Part shown: piece by piece, positions 10,989 to 22,418 of the stretch
How the letters are laid out: the number at the start of each line of letters is the position of its first letter
Position numbering within the stretch: the stretch's first letter is position 1
NCBI GenBank assembly: GCA_015039365.1
Contig: WION01000295.1
Coordinates: 1 to 64,000 of the forward strand
Direction of reading: 5' to 3'
DNA from: Amanita rubescens
Taxonomy: Eukaryota; Basidiomycota; Agaricomycetes; Agaricales; Amanitaceae
Length of the DNA stretch: 64,000 bases
Made by a program: the position numbers and the translations under genes
The notes under the pieces: model-generated
Told to the model about the DNA's origin: nothing
Database searches by the model: none
Seen by the model: the letters and a program-made list of their open reading frames with translations, nothing else

Positions 10989-13509
10989 TTACAACATGTA
11001 TCGGAAACCACTCCATCCGTCTCCCTTTTCCCTCTTCGAGTCTTCGATAGTGGCAAATATCCCGTTCTTCTCGCTCTTCTCGTCACCTTTCTCGCCTCCG
11101 ATGACCTCGTCTCGTTCACCTCGGTCGCGTTTTGCATTCTCCTTTTTTAGGGCAATGTAATAGATAACACTGAAAATGAAACCTATCCCGATATACATCA
11201 GAACGAGGCCGTGCCCTGTACGAAATGTGTCAGCTGATACCGTAACGACATAACAGGTAACGAACCTAGCCGGTACCAGGGCGCATCTTGGGCACGATAC
11301 TTAAAGAGAAGGGGTGAGGGTACGGCAAATTACAGCATGAACTACTTACGACATTGGAGCTTACTGCCCCATTAAGATTGCCGCTATTTGAGTGCGCGAT
11401 TAGTGAAACAGTGACGGCAATCCATTGCTGAGAACTCACAAGCCAATTATCATACCAAGGGACACGCTGCGTTTATAGGTGCCTTCGAGGTTATTAGATG
11501 CCCATACGCTACACGCCGAGTTAGATCGTGTCAAGCAGATGGGCTAGGAACTCACATGGTGTTTGCTGCAGGGGTTGAATCAGTACGTTATGATATGATG
11601 CAACAGTGACTAGTGACTACGTACGTATCAGTGGATAAATGCCACTGGAAGGGTGTTAATTATATACTTCTATAAGCGTCGCTTCATGACTTACCTTGCT
11701 GCTACGAATACGGCAAAATATGATAAGGCTGCATTTCTTGAAGAAATAAGAATAATATATGCTGCGCCGCCTTCAAGCCCACATGAGTTTCGAATATGTG
11801 GTATATATGTTTCTCGTACCAAGCGCAAAACATCCCCTGCAAATTTCCACAGTTCAACGATAAGATTATAGATATGATTGATGAATTACCCACATATTGA
11901 AGTAACCTCTGTGGCCCCATCGATCAGCAGCATAGCCTACCCAGCACGTTACTATGCAAGCTAATACATAAACGGGTACGGTCAATAAATTGGCTGGTGT
12001 TGCACTGTAACCTAAGGTCCTCATGATTTGAATTCACAAATATTGAAATAAACGAAGCCTACCAAGCTGTGAATCGTTGTTAGTATAGATTACAATTGCT
12101 TGCAATGACATACTTCGTTGATGATGCTCGGCAAGAATAAAGAGAATGCATACAGGCCCATATCGCAGGGGCCATAAATTAACACTAGCCGATAATCAGC
12201 AACTTCTGTTGCGGATATAGAACTTTGGCATACTGCAGATCCACGTCTTCCAATCCGTCAGACTCTGTACGATAGATTTCCATTTCAGATTTTCTCCTCC
12301 CGCACTGTGCTGGCCGTCTTTCAGCAATCTTCTGACGACGAAGACCCGCTCCTCTTCGGTTAGGAATTTCGCAGTGTCTGGAAAATCTTGGATGATGAAG
12401 AAAGAGAGGACGCCTGCTACGACCGATATCAAGCCCTCGATAACTGAATAAAACCTATGTTTATTTAAGTGGACAAGTGGCCATAAAAACGCACTAAAAA
12501 TCCACGACCAAGCAGATTTGCCTCCTATGCCATTCATATTAGAGATAGCAGCCTGCATCACATATCAAAAACACCATCCGTTATTTTCTCTCCTCGCACT
12601 TACCGCTAGTAAACCACCGAATGCGCCTGACACACTTGCTGCCGCAAAAAATATCGCAGCGCGAAGTCCAAATTCGGATTTCTTATACCAACTGCACAAA
12701 ATTATTCTCTTCATTCAACAAGAATATCCTCATACGCACCATGACAGGTAATAATTCACCCCAGGAAATAGACCAGCCTCGAAGACTCCAAGCAACCATC
12801 TCAGACCTTATTTCCATCAGACGAGAACCTTTCATTCGATGGAATGAAGCTCACCTAGTAATTGCGAGTAATTATGTACAATGCCTTGAAGCGTCTTCAA
12901 ACATAATTAGCTGGCTTATAATGCCGGACGTGAATCAATAAGTACCATTATAACTCCCCAAAGGAACATCAAAAGCGACAGCCATATAGACGGACGAAGA
13001 CGTTTCAAGAATATGTTTGACGGAACTTCGAAAACCGCATAGCTGAAGAAGAAAATCTGTATACTGCTTAGTACGACCAAGTATTACCCTCGCGGTGATT
13101 ACCGAATACCGTTAAAGACAATAGATACTGTTGGTCCGTTAAATGAAGGTCCGTCGTGAGCCCATAGAGCTGCGATGATGACAATAAGCTTTGGACGCAT
13201 AGATCCGTTGCCCAAATTTGGGCCATACCTTGGCACTAAGCACGTCTGTTATAAAAATATGACCAATGAGAGAAGACCGGCTTACTTTCCGATGCTTGTA
13301 CGGTCCAGAAAGCTCAGCAGGTACAAGAAGGACAACCAGGGTATTAATGCAAAGTCGATTTTCCTCATCAGCTTCCGCTCATCTACGCCACTCACGTCAA
13401 CCTCCGGCTTGTACAGTGGCGTCTCGTGATCATGCGCGATATCTGCTTCCTTGTCGGAAAACTCGGTGTGCGATGCGGATGCGGATGACTTGTCCAGAAT
13501 CGATTCCAT
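10989..13509 (-). CDS. MFS transporter, anion:cation symporter (Dal5/Tna1-like) family
   Basis: Proton-coupled uptake permease of the fungal allantoate/nicotinate/vitamin family; the substrate cannot be named. Many short exons on the minus strand. Start ATG 13509 opens a cytosolic leader and then MRKIDFALIPWLSFLYLLSF followed by LDRTSIG, the family's first helix with Asp-Arg motif. Further exons give FFFSYAVFEVPSNIFLKRLR, YKKSEFGLRAAIFFAAASVS, AAISNMNGIGGKSAWSWIF, EGLISVVAGVLSFFIIQDFP, then FLTEEERVFVVRRLLKD (central cytosolic loop), VYVLACIVTCWVGYAADRWG, ASNNLEGTYKRSVSLGMII and GHGLVLMYIGIGFIFSVIYY. The last exon ends with a charged tail (RDRGERDEVIGGEKGDEK). All expected blocks appear in order, so the gene looks intact; exact boundaries of several small exons were not fixed. 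Confidence 0.88.
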
Positions 13510-15044
13510 TTGACAAGAGGATCCGGAGGAGAAGAATATGGGCGCCTACTGTTCTCAATGCTTTAACATGGCGCGGTTAGTAGATTTGTCATGCCAGACG
13601 TTGATACGGGCGTGTTCAAAGGATTAGCCCACACCAGAGATAGCGGCGATAGCTGACGATAGCTAACAAGTTCAAGCGTTTGCAACATCCGTGATTGAAT
13701 TCGTTCCTGACACCTACCCCGCACTTTCCACTGTAGCCTTATAAATGTACGCATGCATATGCGTTCTGATCCGGATTTGAGCATAATCATATCGTCATAT
13801 CTACGCCAATGCCAGGAGCGGTTGATAGCGAGAACAAATCATGACCTTAGACCCGCGATAAGCAACTAAAGCACGGACCGGTGTTGTAGAACTCTAACGG
13901 TGGAGACCCCAAATCTAGGCACAAAGCTGACGCCGTTCGGGAAACCGGGGACCTCGCTCTACCCATACGCAGAGTAAACGCCCGTCTATTAGCGGAGGAG
14001 TGCCAAATGTCAATCAGAGGAGAGGCTTAAGTTGTACCGCCTTCCCACGATATCCCAGCTCATACTGTGCGCGGCATGATTGGCTTTGCCGCGCTCTTCC
14101 AGGTTCATCCACGCACATGGACCCCTGCGAGTTGTGGGGAAAGTGCCGTCAGGATGTGAGATAAAAAGTGACAATCTGTGATGTTCCGTAGTGACATGAT
14201 GAATACATATTAATGATGCACTGATGATTGACATCGTGTTTAGGTACGAACGTTCACAAAACCGGTAGATATTACCGGACATCCCTCACGCAGTTGTGGA
14301 TACGGACCGCGGCACGCGAATTGATGAATAGGGAAGATGTAAATCTCTACGTCTCAAGATTGTTTCTTGCGCGAAAGACATACCCTGTAGTCAATTTACT
14401 TGTAGATCGAAATTCATGTATAGCCAGCTAAGGTTCAAGTGAGGAATCCATTTTGAGAATTTTTTGACTTGATGGGGATGCTTGAGTCCTTGTAGTTTCT
14501 GCCAGATCTCACGGTAGATACTTTGTTGAATATATTAGTGGCCGAATTTAGCACAATGCGCAGACTAGAGGCTGGACATTGACACTGAGGGCGTTTGCCT
14601 TACAAAGGCCGCAGAGAGGACCAGCTGACGCGCCGGACCTGTTCCGGCCGTGTCATTTCATGTAACTGCCCGTTTCACCTTTCCCCGCCCTTCGGGGTTG
14701 GTCCAACTCGTTTTTCGAACCTGCCCACATCCAGGGTTGTCTGTGCTAGCTGCCTATCGTCTATGTTATTGACATCCACCTTACAGGTTTATTTAGCTGC
14801 CCACTCTAGTTACGTTTAGCTCCCGTTAATCGGGTTCGAAGGTGGCGTCTTGTGACACATTAGCTAATGGCTTTAATTGGTTCCCCGAGGAAATTATGAC
14901 AACGTCAGGACGCACAGCCTATACTTAGCCGATCTATGTTTATCTGACATACTTAAGTGGTTTGGCCACCATCAAGGATGGCGGTCCTCTCTGCTCGCGG
15001 CGTCTTTCAACGCTAGTCTCTTCCGCTAAACGCTTCCTCGCTTC
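13510..15044. other. Intergenic stretch between divergent genes
   Basis: About 1.5 kb separating the start of the minus-strand MFS gene from the plus-strand Reg1-like gene, so it contains two promoters. C/T-rich tracts (for example near 14660-14700) are visible. Short open frames at 14010-14282, 14228-14431 and 14595-14819 match nothing known to me. Confidence 0.5.
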
Positions 15045-18000
15045 ATGGAAAATTGCCTGCCGGTCCTTCTGGTGTCGGTCACGAACGCTAGTATCGTGCC
15101 AGATGACTCTTCGGTGTCTACCTTACCTCGCGGCCAAGTCGACTATTTATCCCACGACTGGCAGGAAGAGGATGTTTGGCGGTCATGGAGGAAGATGACC
15201 AGGCAGAAAAACGAAATCACAAACGGTCCCAGGCTCGAGAACGCAAGTTGGAGGACATGGTGGAAGCAGAGGAATAAGCTAAAAACTGTCACTCCAGAAA
15301 CACTCAATTGGTGAGTGGTCTGAGCTTTGCACGTTTGTAACGCGTTCTCCAATTCTCACAATGGCGGGATTATAGGCTGAAAGACTCGGACGTCACTTGG
15401 CTCTACGGCCCTCTGCATACAGCTGCTGAGTGGACCCCACCGGCTAGGCTTATACCCCACCCCACGGGGTCGTCGCGAAGGGGAGCGCGACACAAACCCA
15501 TCCTCAAGTACCGGAGCATCAGCGAATTGCTCACGAGCGAATTGCCCACTTCTCCGGTCTTCAGTCCTTCTGAATCAGAGACCGAGGCAGAGCAGCAGAC
15601 TTCGGAAGCTCAAAACGTTTCAGTTCTTAACGGTCAAAGCCCTAATTCCAAGCGGCCTGCTCTTGTACACACCCAGAGCGACACCCATATCGCCCGTTGG
15701 GATCCTAATCGTGCTTTCCGCAAGGACCCGCCTCCGCGGGTCGGATCTTCTTCAGGTTGCATAGCCACAAGTCAAACCAAAACAAGCGTCCAAGGTTACT
15801 TCTCTCAGTCCCACTCGCAAGACTCCAATTCTAGTACGGGGACGAGTACGACAGGTCTCATTAATCAACGAGGATGTCATACCACCCACAAGAGGAAGCA
15901 TATTAGCTTTAACACTTTCGTAGAGCAATGCATTTCCATCGAGAAACCTAACGACGAAGATGTCACTCCGAAGTTCTGGGGCGAACGAAAGTGGGACTAC
16001 GATGATGGGTAAGTCCGCGTCGTTATCCTTCTTGTTGATGATGATTGACTATCTTCGAGGTACGAGGAAGACGAAGAGGATGATGATGATGATGATAGCG
16101 AAATATGGATTAGACATACCTCTCACCATCTAATCGGTTGCGCTATTGCCGGAAGTGGTTCGTTGTCTGGGGAGGATGAAGGCAAAGAGGTAGAGGAAGA
16201 AGCTGACGAATTACTGGAGATGCGCCCAAGGTCATATAGAGGTACACCAAGGAAGCAACGTGTAGCTCGTTCACCCTCTACAACCTCAATATCCACACCA
16301 TCGTCTTGTTCACCCTCTACTTCAGCCTCGATATCTACACCATCATCTCGTTCGACTTCATCTTCTTCCCCTTCACGATCACTATCACCTTCGTCATCCA
16401 GCTGGAGGCAGATATCTACCTTAGCCCATCCAATCGTGTATACACCTAGAGGGTCGATTCGGCGATCTAGTACCACTAATGCTTATCGTCCTCGTCCTCG
16501 CCCATACTCTACATCTCATCACCCATTCATGCGAACTCAGGCGCGGAGCGATAGCATCCACAACGAAAAACTCCCGGTCCATGTAACGATTGCCCCAATA
16601 GCACCTACAATTCTCAAGACAACTGATTCTGGATATGATGGTTGGGCTGAGGGTTTTGGAGACGAAGGTGGCAGTGACGATGGCTTTTGGGGCAGCAAAT
16701 GGGGAGCATACACCGACAGAGAGGGATGGAAGGAGCGCAACAAGATCCAGAGTCAGGACGATAAGGCAACACCTGTGGAGTTGGTCTATGTTCCGCCACC
16801 GTTCGTAGGCCCCTATCCCGTTGGCTCTGACGAAGAAGATTTTGATATCGACGCTGAAGATGAAAGATTTGAGGAGCAAAGAGAAGATGATACCCTTCGC
16901 CCATCATCTAACTTCGCAATATCGCGAATTGTTGATGACGCACCGATTGCTGAAAGCCCAACGTCAGCGAGAAATGGTTTGCCTTTTGTTTCTGCCGTTG
17001 CACCTCCTACCCCAACCGTCGTGGTAGAATCCCAGCCTTTGCAAGCAAGTGAAGCGCAGAAACATTCTATTTGTATTTCTGAAGTGACATCGTGCAGCCC
17101 TTCAAATGGCCAGGATAGACGCCCGCCGTTTAGTCCTGAAGATAGACATTCTGCTTCCCGATCCAGGTCACGAACCTATTCAAGATCCCGCACGCCGTCG
17201 CCCGCTGTCACCCCTGAAACGTCCAAAAACGTTGCAGCACCAGTACCCGTATGCAGAAGGAGTTTATCCATTTCTCCCCCAAATCCCCCATCCTCTTTGC
17301 TATGCCCACCTGTGCAGCGTGGAAGGAGTGCATCATATCAAGACTTACCTGCACGAACTCAGCGAGGCAGGTCAAGTGCTCGAACGCCACCATCTTACTC
17401 AGATCGTGAACACCAAGGAGAATCGCCCATAGGTAGCTTGTCGCCCGACAGCTCATTTATCGGCGTGGCCAGCATCATTGGTGGCGTCTATGCTAATGGG
17501 AGGACAGATAAGGAACGCCAGAAAGAGAAAGAGAGGCGAGAAGAGCAATATAGAGAAAGGGACAGAGGAAGAGACGGGGAACGGGGAAGAGATCGAACAG
17601 GTAGAAAGCCAAGCCAAAGCCTGAACCCTGATGTCAAGGCGGTGACCTCGAAAAGCTTTTTCGCTGAAGGAAGGGCTGATGAGAGTCCTGCTCCAATCAA
17701 AAGATCTTCGTCAATCTTAGAGGAAACTTATTATGTCACTGGTAAGGCCAAATCATCTTCTGATGTTCCAGCTAAGTCCCCCCTTTTGTCAGGAACGGCG
17801 CAGGCACCTACAACGACCTACACGCAGGAAGACTCACGCCCGCTCTGTGAATCTCCCTTGCTTATACCCCCACCTCAACCCATAGAACCAAGCACGTCAT
17901 TAATCATATCACCGCCAGGGACTATTCAGCCATTACCTGTTAAGTTACCACAACAATCTCAAAGCCATGCAAGTCCAACGGAAACGGAAACGACGATAGT

Positions 18001-18061
18001 CGAGAAAGCTGTGGGGATCATGTCAAGTGCGGGTGTCTTCTTAGGACTGTGGCATTCATGA
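15045..18061 (+). CDS. Reg1/AreA-GATA-like domain regulatory protein
   Basis: Three exons: 15045-15310, 15376-16008 and 16060-18061, phases consistent, 966 residues. Residues about 30-100 carry the domain shared by yeast Reg1/Mks1 and fungal GATA regulators (DUF1752/GATA_AreA): YLSHDWQEEDVWRSWR, RLENASWRTWWKQRNKLK, then DSDVTWLYGPLHTA. Around residue 275 is RKHISFNTFVEQCISIEK, like the RHISFN-type segment of Reg1. Reg1 is a targeting subunit of the Glc7/PP1 phosphatase in glucose repression; that function is inferred. The remainder is low complexity: an acidic stretch (EEDEEDDDDDDSE), Ser/Thr-rich repeats, Arg/Glu-rich segment near 17500-17600, then Pro/Ser-rich tail. A GATA zinc finger was not seen. 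The start is the ATG directly before the conserved MENCLPVLL segment. Confidence 0.72.
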
Positions 18062-18755
18062 CAATGGCGGTTCGTTATTGACAAGCGTTAGTCGCTTCCG
18101 CTTGCTTGATTGCAGATATACTGTCTGTTGACCGTGACTTGGCTGTGACTGAAGACCGGAGACCGCTCTTCAGGGCACTCGCTGCCATTCCTTATCGTCA
18201 TTCTTTCTACATGCTATCTTCATTATCTGCATAATGGATTTTGCCAGAATCAAGCTTTGTACACTTTCAAGTATACCCTATTTCTGTTCTACATTACTAA
18301 CACACTCTCGGACTGACCGTCTCCAGCGCGGAGAATTACCTTCGTCCTCCGTGAGCTAGGCGCGAATGGCCCTTGGTGTCTTTAACGGCCTCTTTTTGGC
18401 GAGGTCTAGTCTTCACATTATATAACTTATTTTTCGTATCTTGTCGACAAAAGACGACTCCGTATAATTATTGATGTATAGGTATTTGCTGTATCCCTTG
18501 TGTTGTTGTGCATCTGCTCGAGAATATACGAATATATGCTAACGATGCTGGGGTCCTGAATTGAATTCCGATCACGATATGATGCAGTATATTGTGATCG
18601 GAGTTCTTACACCCTTGTTTCACCTTCCAAATAAGCTGCCTTCTCTCTCTGGACTTCAACAAAGGAACGCATAAGTGACCAGGCGTCTCGTGATGAAAGC
18701 TAAATTGCTTCTGTGGGAAGTGCCCAGTTCTTTAGTCCCTCTATGACCAACGACA
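18062..18755. other. Intergenic stretch with a long inverted repeat
   Basis: About 690 bp containing the 3' flank of the Reg1-like gene and the promoter of the next BTB gene. Apart from the inverted repeat at 18563-18606 nothing was recognised. Confidence 0.5.
18563..18606. repeat. Inverted repeat, 18-nt arms
   Basis: The left arm at 18563-18580 (gaattccgatcacgatat) pairs with the right arm at 18589-18606 with two mismatches and an 8-nt loop. It lies about 500 bp downstream of the Reg1-like gene and 150 bp upstream of a BTB gene. Whether it acts in RNA or DNA cannot be told. Confidence 0.75.
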
Positions 18756-19655
18756 ATGGACGAGGCAATCGAGTTTGCTACGCCCACCCGCGTAGCTCCA
18801 GCACCCTTCGATGGACCCGATGGTGACCTTATTCTACGTGCATCTGACGGGGTGGAGTTTCGTGTCCACCGAGCTGTGCTCCGTCTCTCCTCCTCTGTTT
18901 TTGCCGCTATGATCTCTCTGCCACAACCACCCTCCCATGTCGACGACGGCCTCCATCCTGCCGACAACGTCATAGATGTATCAGATGATAGCAAGGTGCT
19001 TTATCAGCTCCTTTCCTGGATGGATCCACGCGGTACACTCCAGCTTCACGATCTGCAAGATGCTACTGCGATTTTGACGTGTGCCGAGAAGTATGACATG
19101 CTGACGGTGAAGAGCCGTGTCATGGAGTTTGGGTATGCAGGACGTGAAAGTTTCAAAGAGAACCCTATCGCGTTATTCGCGTTAGCCAAGCGTTCCGGGC
19201 ACCAGGATATGACCGATTTTGCCGCGAAGGAATCTCTACGACTTGCCGTCGAGAACTGGCCAGATAGTCAGTTATTGGATCTCATCACAGGTCGCGACCA
19301 TCTGGCTCTCGTACGCTACTACTTTCATTGTCAGAGAGTAGCCAAGGCCATTGTGAAAGATTGGAGACAGTGGTCAGGGACCCGAGATTACGTATGGAAG
19401 GGGACATATAGCCATCACTGTTCTTTCAAGAGTTTCGAAGGAACAAATTACCCAGAATGGTGGGTTCATTATTTGGAAGCGATTGGACGGGCGTTGTGGG
19501 AGACGCCTTCACCACATGTTTTGTTCTTGATCGAGATCATTTCGGTTACTGCTCCTGCAACTTTATGCGGGAAATGTAGAACCAAATACGTTTCAGACGT
19601 GCAATCATTCAATGACTTGCTGGCAAAGCGGTTGGACGAGATGTTGCCAAAGTAA
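18756..19655 (+). CDS. BTB/POZ domain protein, single BTB, separate subfamily
   Basis: Uninterrupted 299-residue frame from ATG 18756. BTB at residues about 18-120: PFDGPDGDLILRASDGVEF, then RVHRAVLRLSSSVFAAMI and IDVSDDSKVLYQLLSWMDP. A BACK-like region follows (NPIALFALAKRSGHQDMTD, DLITGRDHLALVRYYFHCQ). The C terminus has a CGKCRTKY pair of cysteines. It lacks the second BTB, the CPRGST motif and the terminal micro-exon, and its sequence is distant from the rest of the cluster; it matches the common single-BTB type of Agaricomycetes. It is probably the older resident gene at the edge of the expansion. Role inferred: adaptor or scaffold of a ubiquitin ligase. Confidence 0.85.
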   Translation: MDEAIEFATPTRVAPAPFDGPDGDLILRASDGVEFRVHRAVLRLSSSVFAAMISLPQPPSHVDDGLHPADNVIDVSDDSKVLYQLLSWMDPRGTLQLHDLQDATAILTCAEKYDMLTVKSRVMEFGYAGRESFKENPIALFALAKRSGHQDMTDFAAKESLRLAVENWPDSQLLDLITGRDHLALVRYYFHCQRVAKAIVKDWRQWSGTRDYVWKGTYSHHCSFKSFEGTNYPEWWVHYLEAIGRALWETPSPHVLFLIEIISVTAPATLCGKCRTKYVSDVQSFNDLLAKRLDEMLPK

Positions 19656-20018
19656 TTATTCCTTGAACTTGTTGTGCATGAAGTCCTGATGCGTCTTTTT
19701 TCAGGTTTTCTGTGTGGATAACTACGGCTGACCAGGGCCGGTAGTTAGTATATATCATTCCACTAGCATGATCATATCGAGCAGCTACAGTGATTATTTT
19801 GCGTCCGGTTGGGTGAATTTCGTCGCCTCGTTTGCTGGGCGGCCAGCATGTACAGCCTGGCAGCTATAGCATCCATTTAGGGATGTAATTAGTTGGGTAC
19901 CCATTGCAGTTAGCAGACGGTTATAGTACCAGTTACCGTTTGAGGTCATTTGTTAAGTGCTGCGCGCTGCTTATCGATATCTGTAACAATCATATCTCCG
20001 AAGCAGTTCAAAGCCCTC
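19656..20018. other. Intergenic stretch, no gene supported
   Basis: About 360 bp between two plus-strand BTB genes; nothing recognised beyond an AT-rich promoter-like sequence. Confidence 0.4.
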
Positions 20019-21574
20019 ATGAGCTCTCTTATCCCCGTCATCGTGGATGCAGACGCTCCCTATGACTCTACGACTTTCGCGGATACTATTCTCCGCACAA
20101 GTGACAATGTCCACTTCTACATCGTTAGAAACATGCTCTGCTATGTGTCTCCATTTTTCAGAGATTTATTTGACTTGAATCGTGGCGCTGCCGCCGAGCA
20201 GAATGAGAAGAAGGACGGCTTTCTTGTCGTTCCTCTGCTGGACGATAGCGCGACTCTTCGTCTCCTCCTCGACTTCATATACCCTCGTATCAAGGATCCG
20301 CAGCTCGATAATGTGACCTTATTTTGGAGCGCGTCTAAAGCAGCAAAGAAATACTGCATGGACATTGTCGAGGGCAAGCTAAAGGATCGCATTGTTGCGT
20401 CCGAGCTGATAAAAAAGGAACCGCTCCGCATCTATTCTGTTGCAACTGATCTTGAATGGGATGATGTAGCCGACGTCGCCGCCTGCAACACTTTAGGCAC
20501 CGAATTGAAGGACTTGACATATGTCGAAGAGTTAGGAAGCATTAGTGGCGCCGGCTTCTATCGATTCCTAAATTATAGGCTTCGATGTGCCAATAAATCA
20601 GGCAGACGGCTGTCCACGATTGACATATGCATCCCACATCACAATTCCTCTTCCGCAACCGATCCAGCCTCAGAATCGGATGGTCCAGGACGATTTCATC
20701 CATCGTCCATGGCCGATCTCGTTCTTCGTTCTTCGGATTCCATCGATTTCTTCGTCATAGCGGCTGTAGTCCGACTGGTTTCTCCAGTTTTCGATGAAAT
20801 GTTTCCATTACAGGAGCATGAGGGCAAAGACGGACGGCCTGTTATACTAGTTCAGGAAAGCAGTAGAGTGCTCCTTCCTCTGCTAAGGATCGCCTATCAC
20901 GACATAGACGAACTCGACATGGCGGATTGTCAATTATACAGAGACATAATTTTGGTTGTCCGGAAGTATAAGATGACTTCTATCGAGAGGAAACTGCAGA
21001 AACAAATTGCGACATCATCCCTAATCCTCAACGAACCTCTCCGGATATACATTCTTGCCACAATCATCGGATTAAAAGATGTTCAAAAAGGGGCAGCTCT
21101 TAACACATTATCGCGGCCACTGCAAACGATGACCTACACTTCCGAACTGAAGCTCATCACTGGCGCGGATCTCTACCGGTTAGTACGTTTCAGGTTCAGA
21201 TGTGGGGATGAAGCATGTGCGGCTCTCGAGAAAGACGGGAATTTTTTATCCTACGGGATTAACAATTGGAACACTTACCGTCGCTCCTCTTACCCTCACT
21301 CTTTATTCCAACCCCTAGATTGGAATGGGAGTCTGAGGGCTTGCCCACGAGGGTCCACGATGGCTAATATCTACACTAAGAGGATACAGGAAGTCGAACG
21401 CGGTGCAATTGACTTGGACTTTCGTTCTAATGCGTTCTGTGGTGTGGTAAAGTGCATACGTAGCGCAGAAAATGTGGTTGAAGAAGCAGTGTCAAGGGTT
21501 CGTTTTCAATGCCTTTTCTCAATGCTCAACTCATACCTATTCAGGTCCCCCTTTTCATCGAAGGTATGGACTAA
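20019..21574 (+). CDS. Dual-BTB protein with CPRGST tail motif
   Basis: Exons 20019-21497 and 21545-21574, 502 residues. The start at 20019 (MSSLIPVIVDADAPYDST) matches the start of the next paralogue. BTB1 at residues about 9-115 (DTILRTSDNVHFYIVRNMLC, VVPLLDDSATLRLLLDFIYP), BACK-like part (EPLRIYSVATDLEWDDVADV), a linker rich in Ser/His, then BTB2 at about 228-330 (MADLVLRSSDSIDFFVIAAV), a second BACK-like part ending ELKLITGADLYRLVRFRFRC, and the tail LRACPRGSTMANIY. The reading runs into a GT donor after TCAAGG at 21497; splicing to 21545 gives the short end VPLFIEGMD. Closest relative is the next gene on the same strand. Confidence 0.85.
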
Positions 21575-22418
21575 GTAGAGCATTAACAGACAAGACCTAC
21601 CTTCGTTTCGGTAGTACTTTTGTAGATATCTGATGGGGTCTATCCTAATGGTCTATCAAACCTGCCTTATTTTTATTCTCCCTTACGTTAAGCACGTCCC
21701 TTTCTGACAGCGAGCTCCAATGGCGCAATAGGTAGTGTTCGGTGCATCCAGAACGTGATACAAACTAAACTGATTCTTGTTTGAACCGTTGGGACGGATT
21801 AGCACGAAGCGCGAGGATTGAGGGAGATTTCGCACATTGAAGGTCCAATACGAATGTTCTCGAAGAACTACCACATTGCAGAGAAATGGCACGAAGGTGG
21901 TTTGAGGGTAGGTTGCTTGGATCAGTGGCAAGGGTAGAGAACAGCCTCCACTGCACCGGCGGGGAGGCAGAGTGATGGCCCGTCCGAGAGAGAAGTTGTC
22001 ACTGCGGCCTTGGCGAGTCGGATGGCGATGCGTCGTCACATTTGCTGGGACGTGGCGCGACGAAGTAAGGCTGGATCATCGTGCGGCAGGTGGGATCTTG
22101 AGGAACGGCAATTTGTTAGTGTTAACTTTCCTGACCTATCTCAGGCTGTGGTGTTGTACTTTGCTTTTTCAACCTCAACATATTCATAATGGACTCGTGT
22201 TCTGGCGGCACTAGTTGGAGTTCGGGGTCAAACAAAAATTCTCACCCACCAGTGCTTTAGCTGCTTTTGGTCATGCTGCTGGCGCCCTTCCTGATTTGTC
22301 TTGCCGATAAACCACACCCCACGGCCATTAAACGCTTGAGAAGCTGTGCCGTGCGAGCAGCAGGATTTGTTACATCAGGACCTCCCCGAAGTAGCCCAAA
22401 GCCTTCTCTATCAGACTC
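21575..22418. other. Intergenic stretch, no gene supported
   Basis: About 840 bp between two plus-strand dual-BTB genes. Open frames on both strands (21683-22039 minus, 21972-22214 plus) overlap and have no recognisable domain. Confidence 0.45.

Noticed and set aside
16421..16879. 152-codon minus-strand frame opposite the Reg1-like gene
   Set aside because: Antisense shadow of a low-complexity coding region; no recognisable domain.
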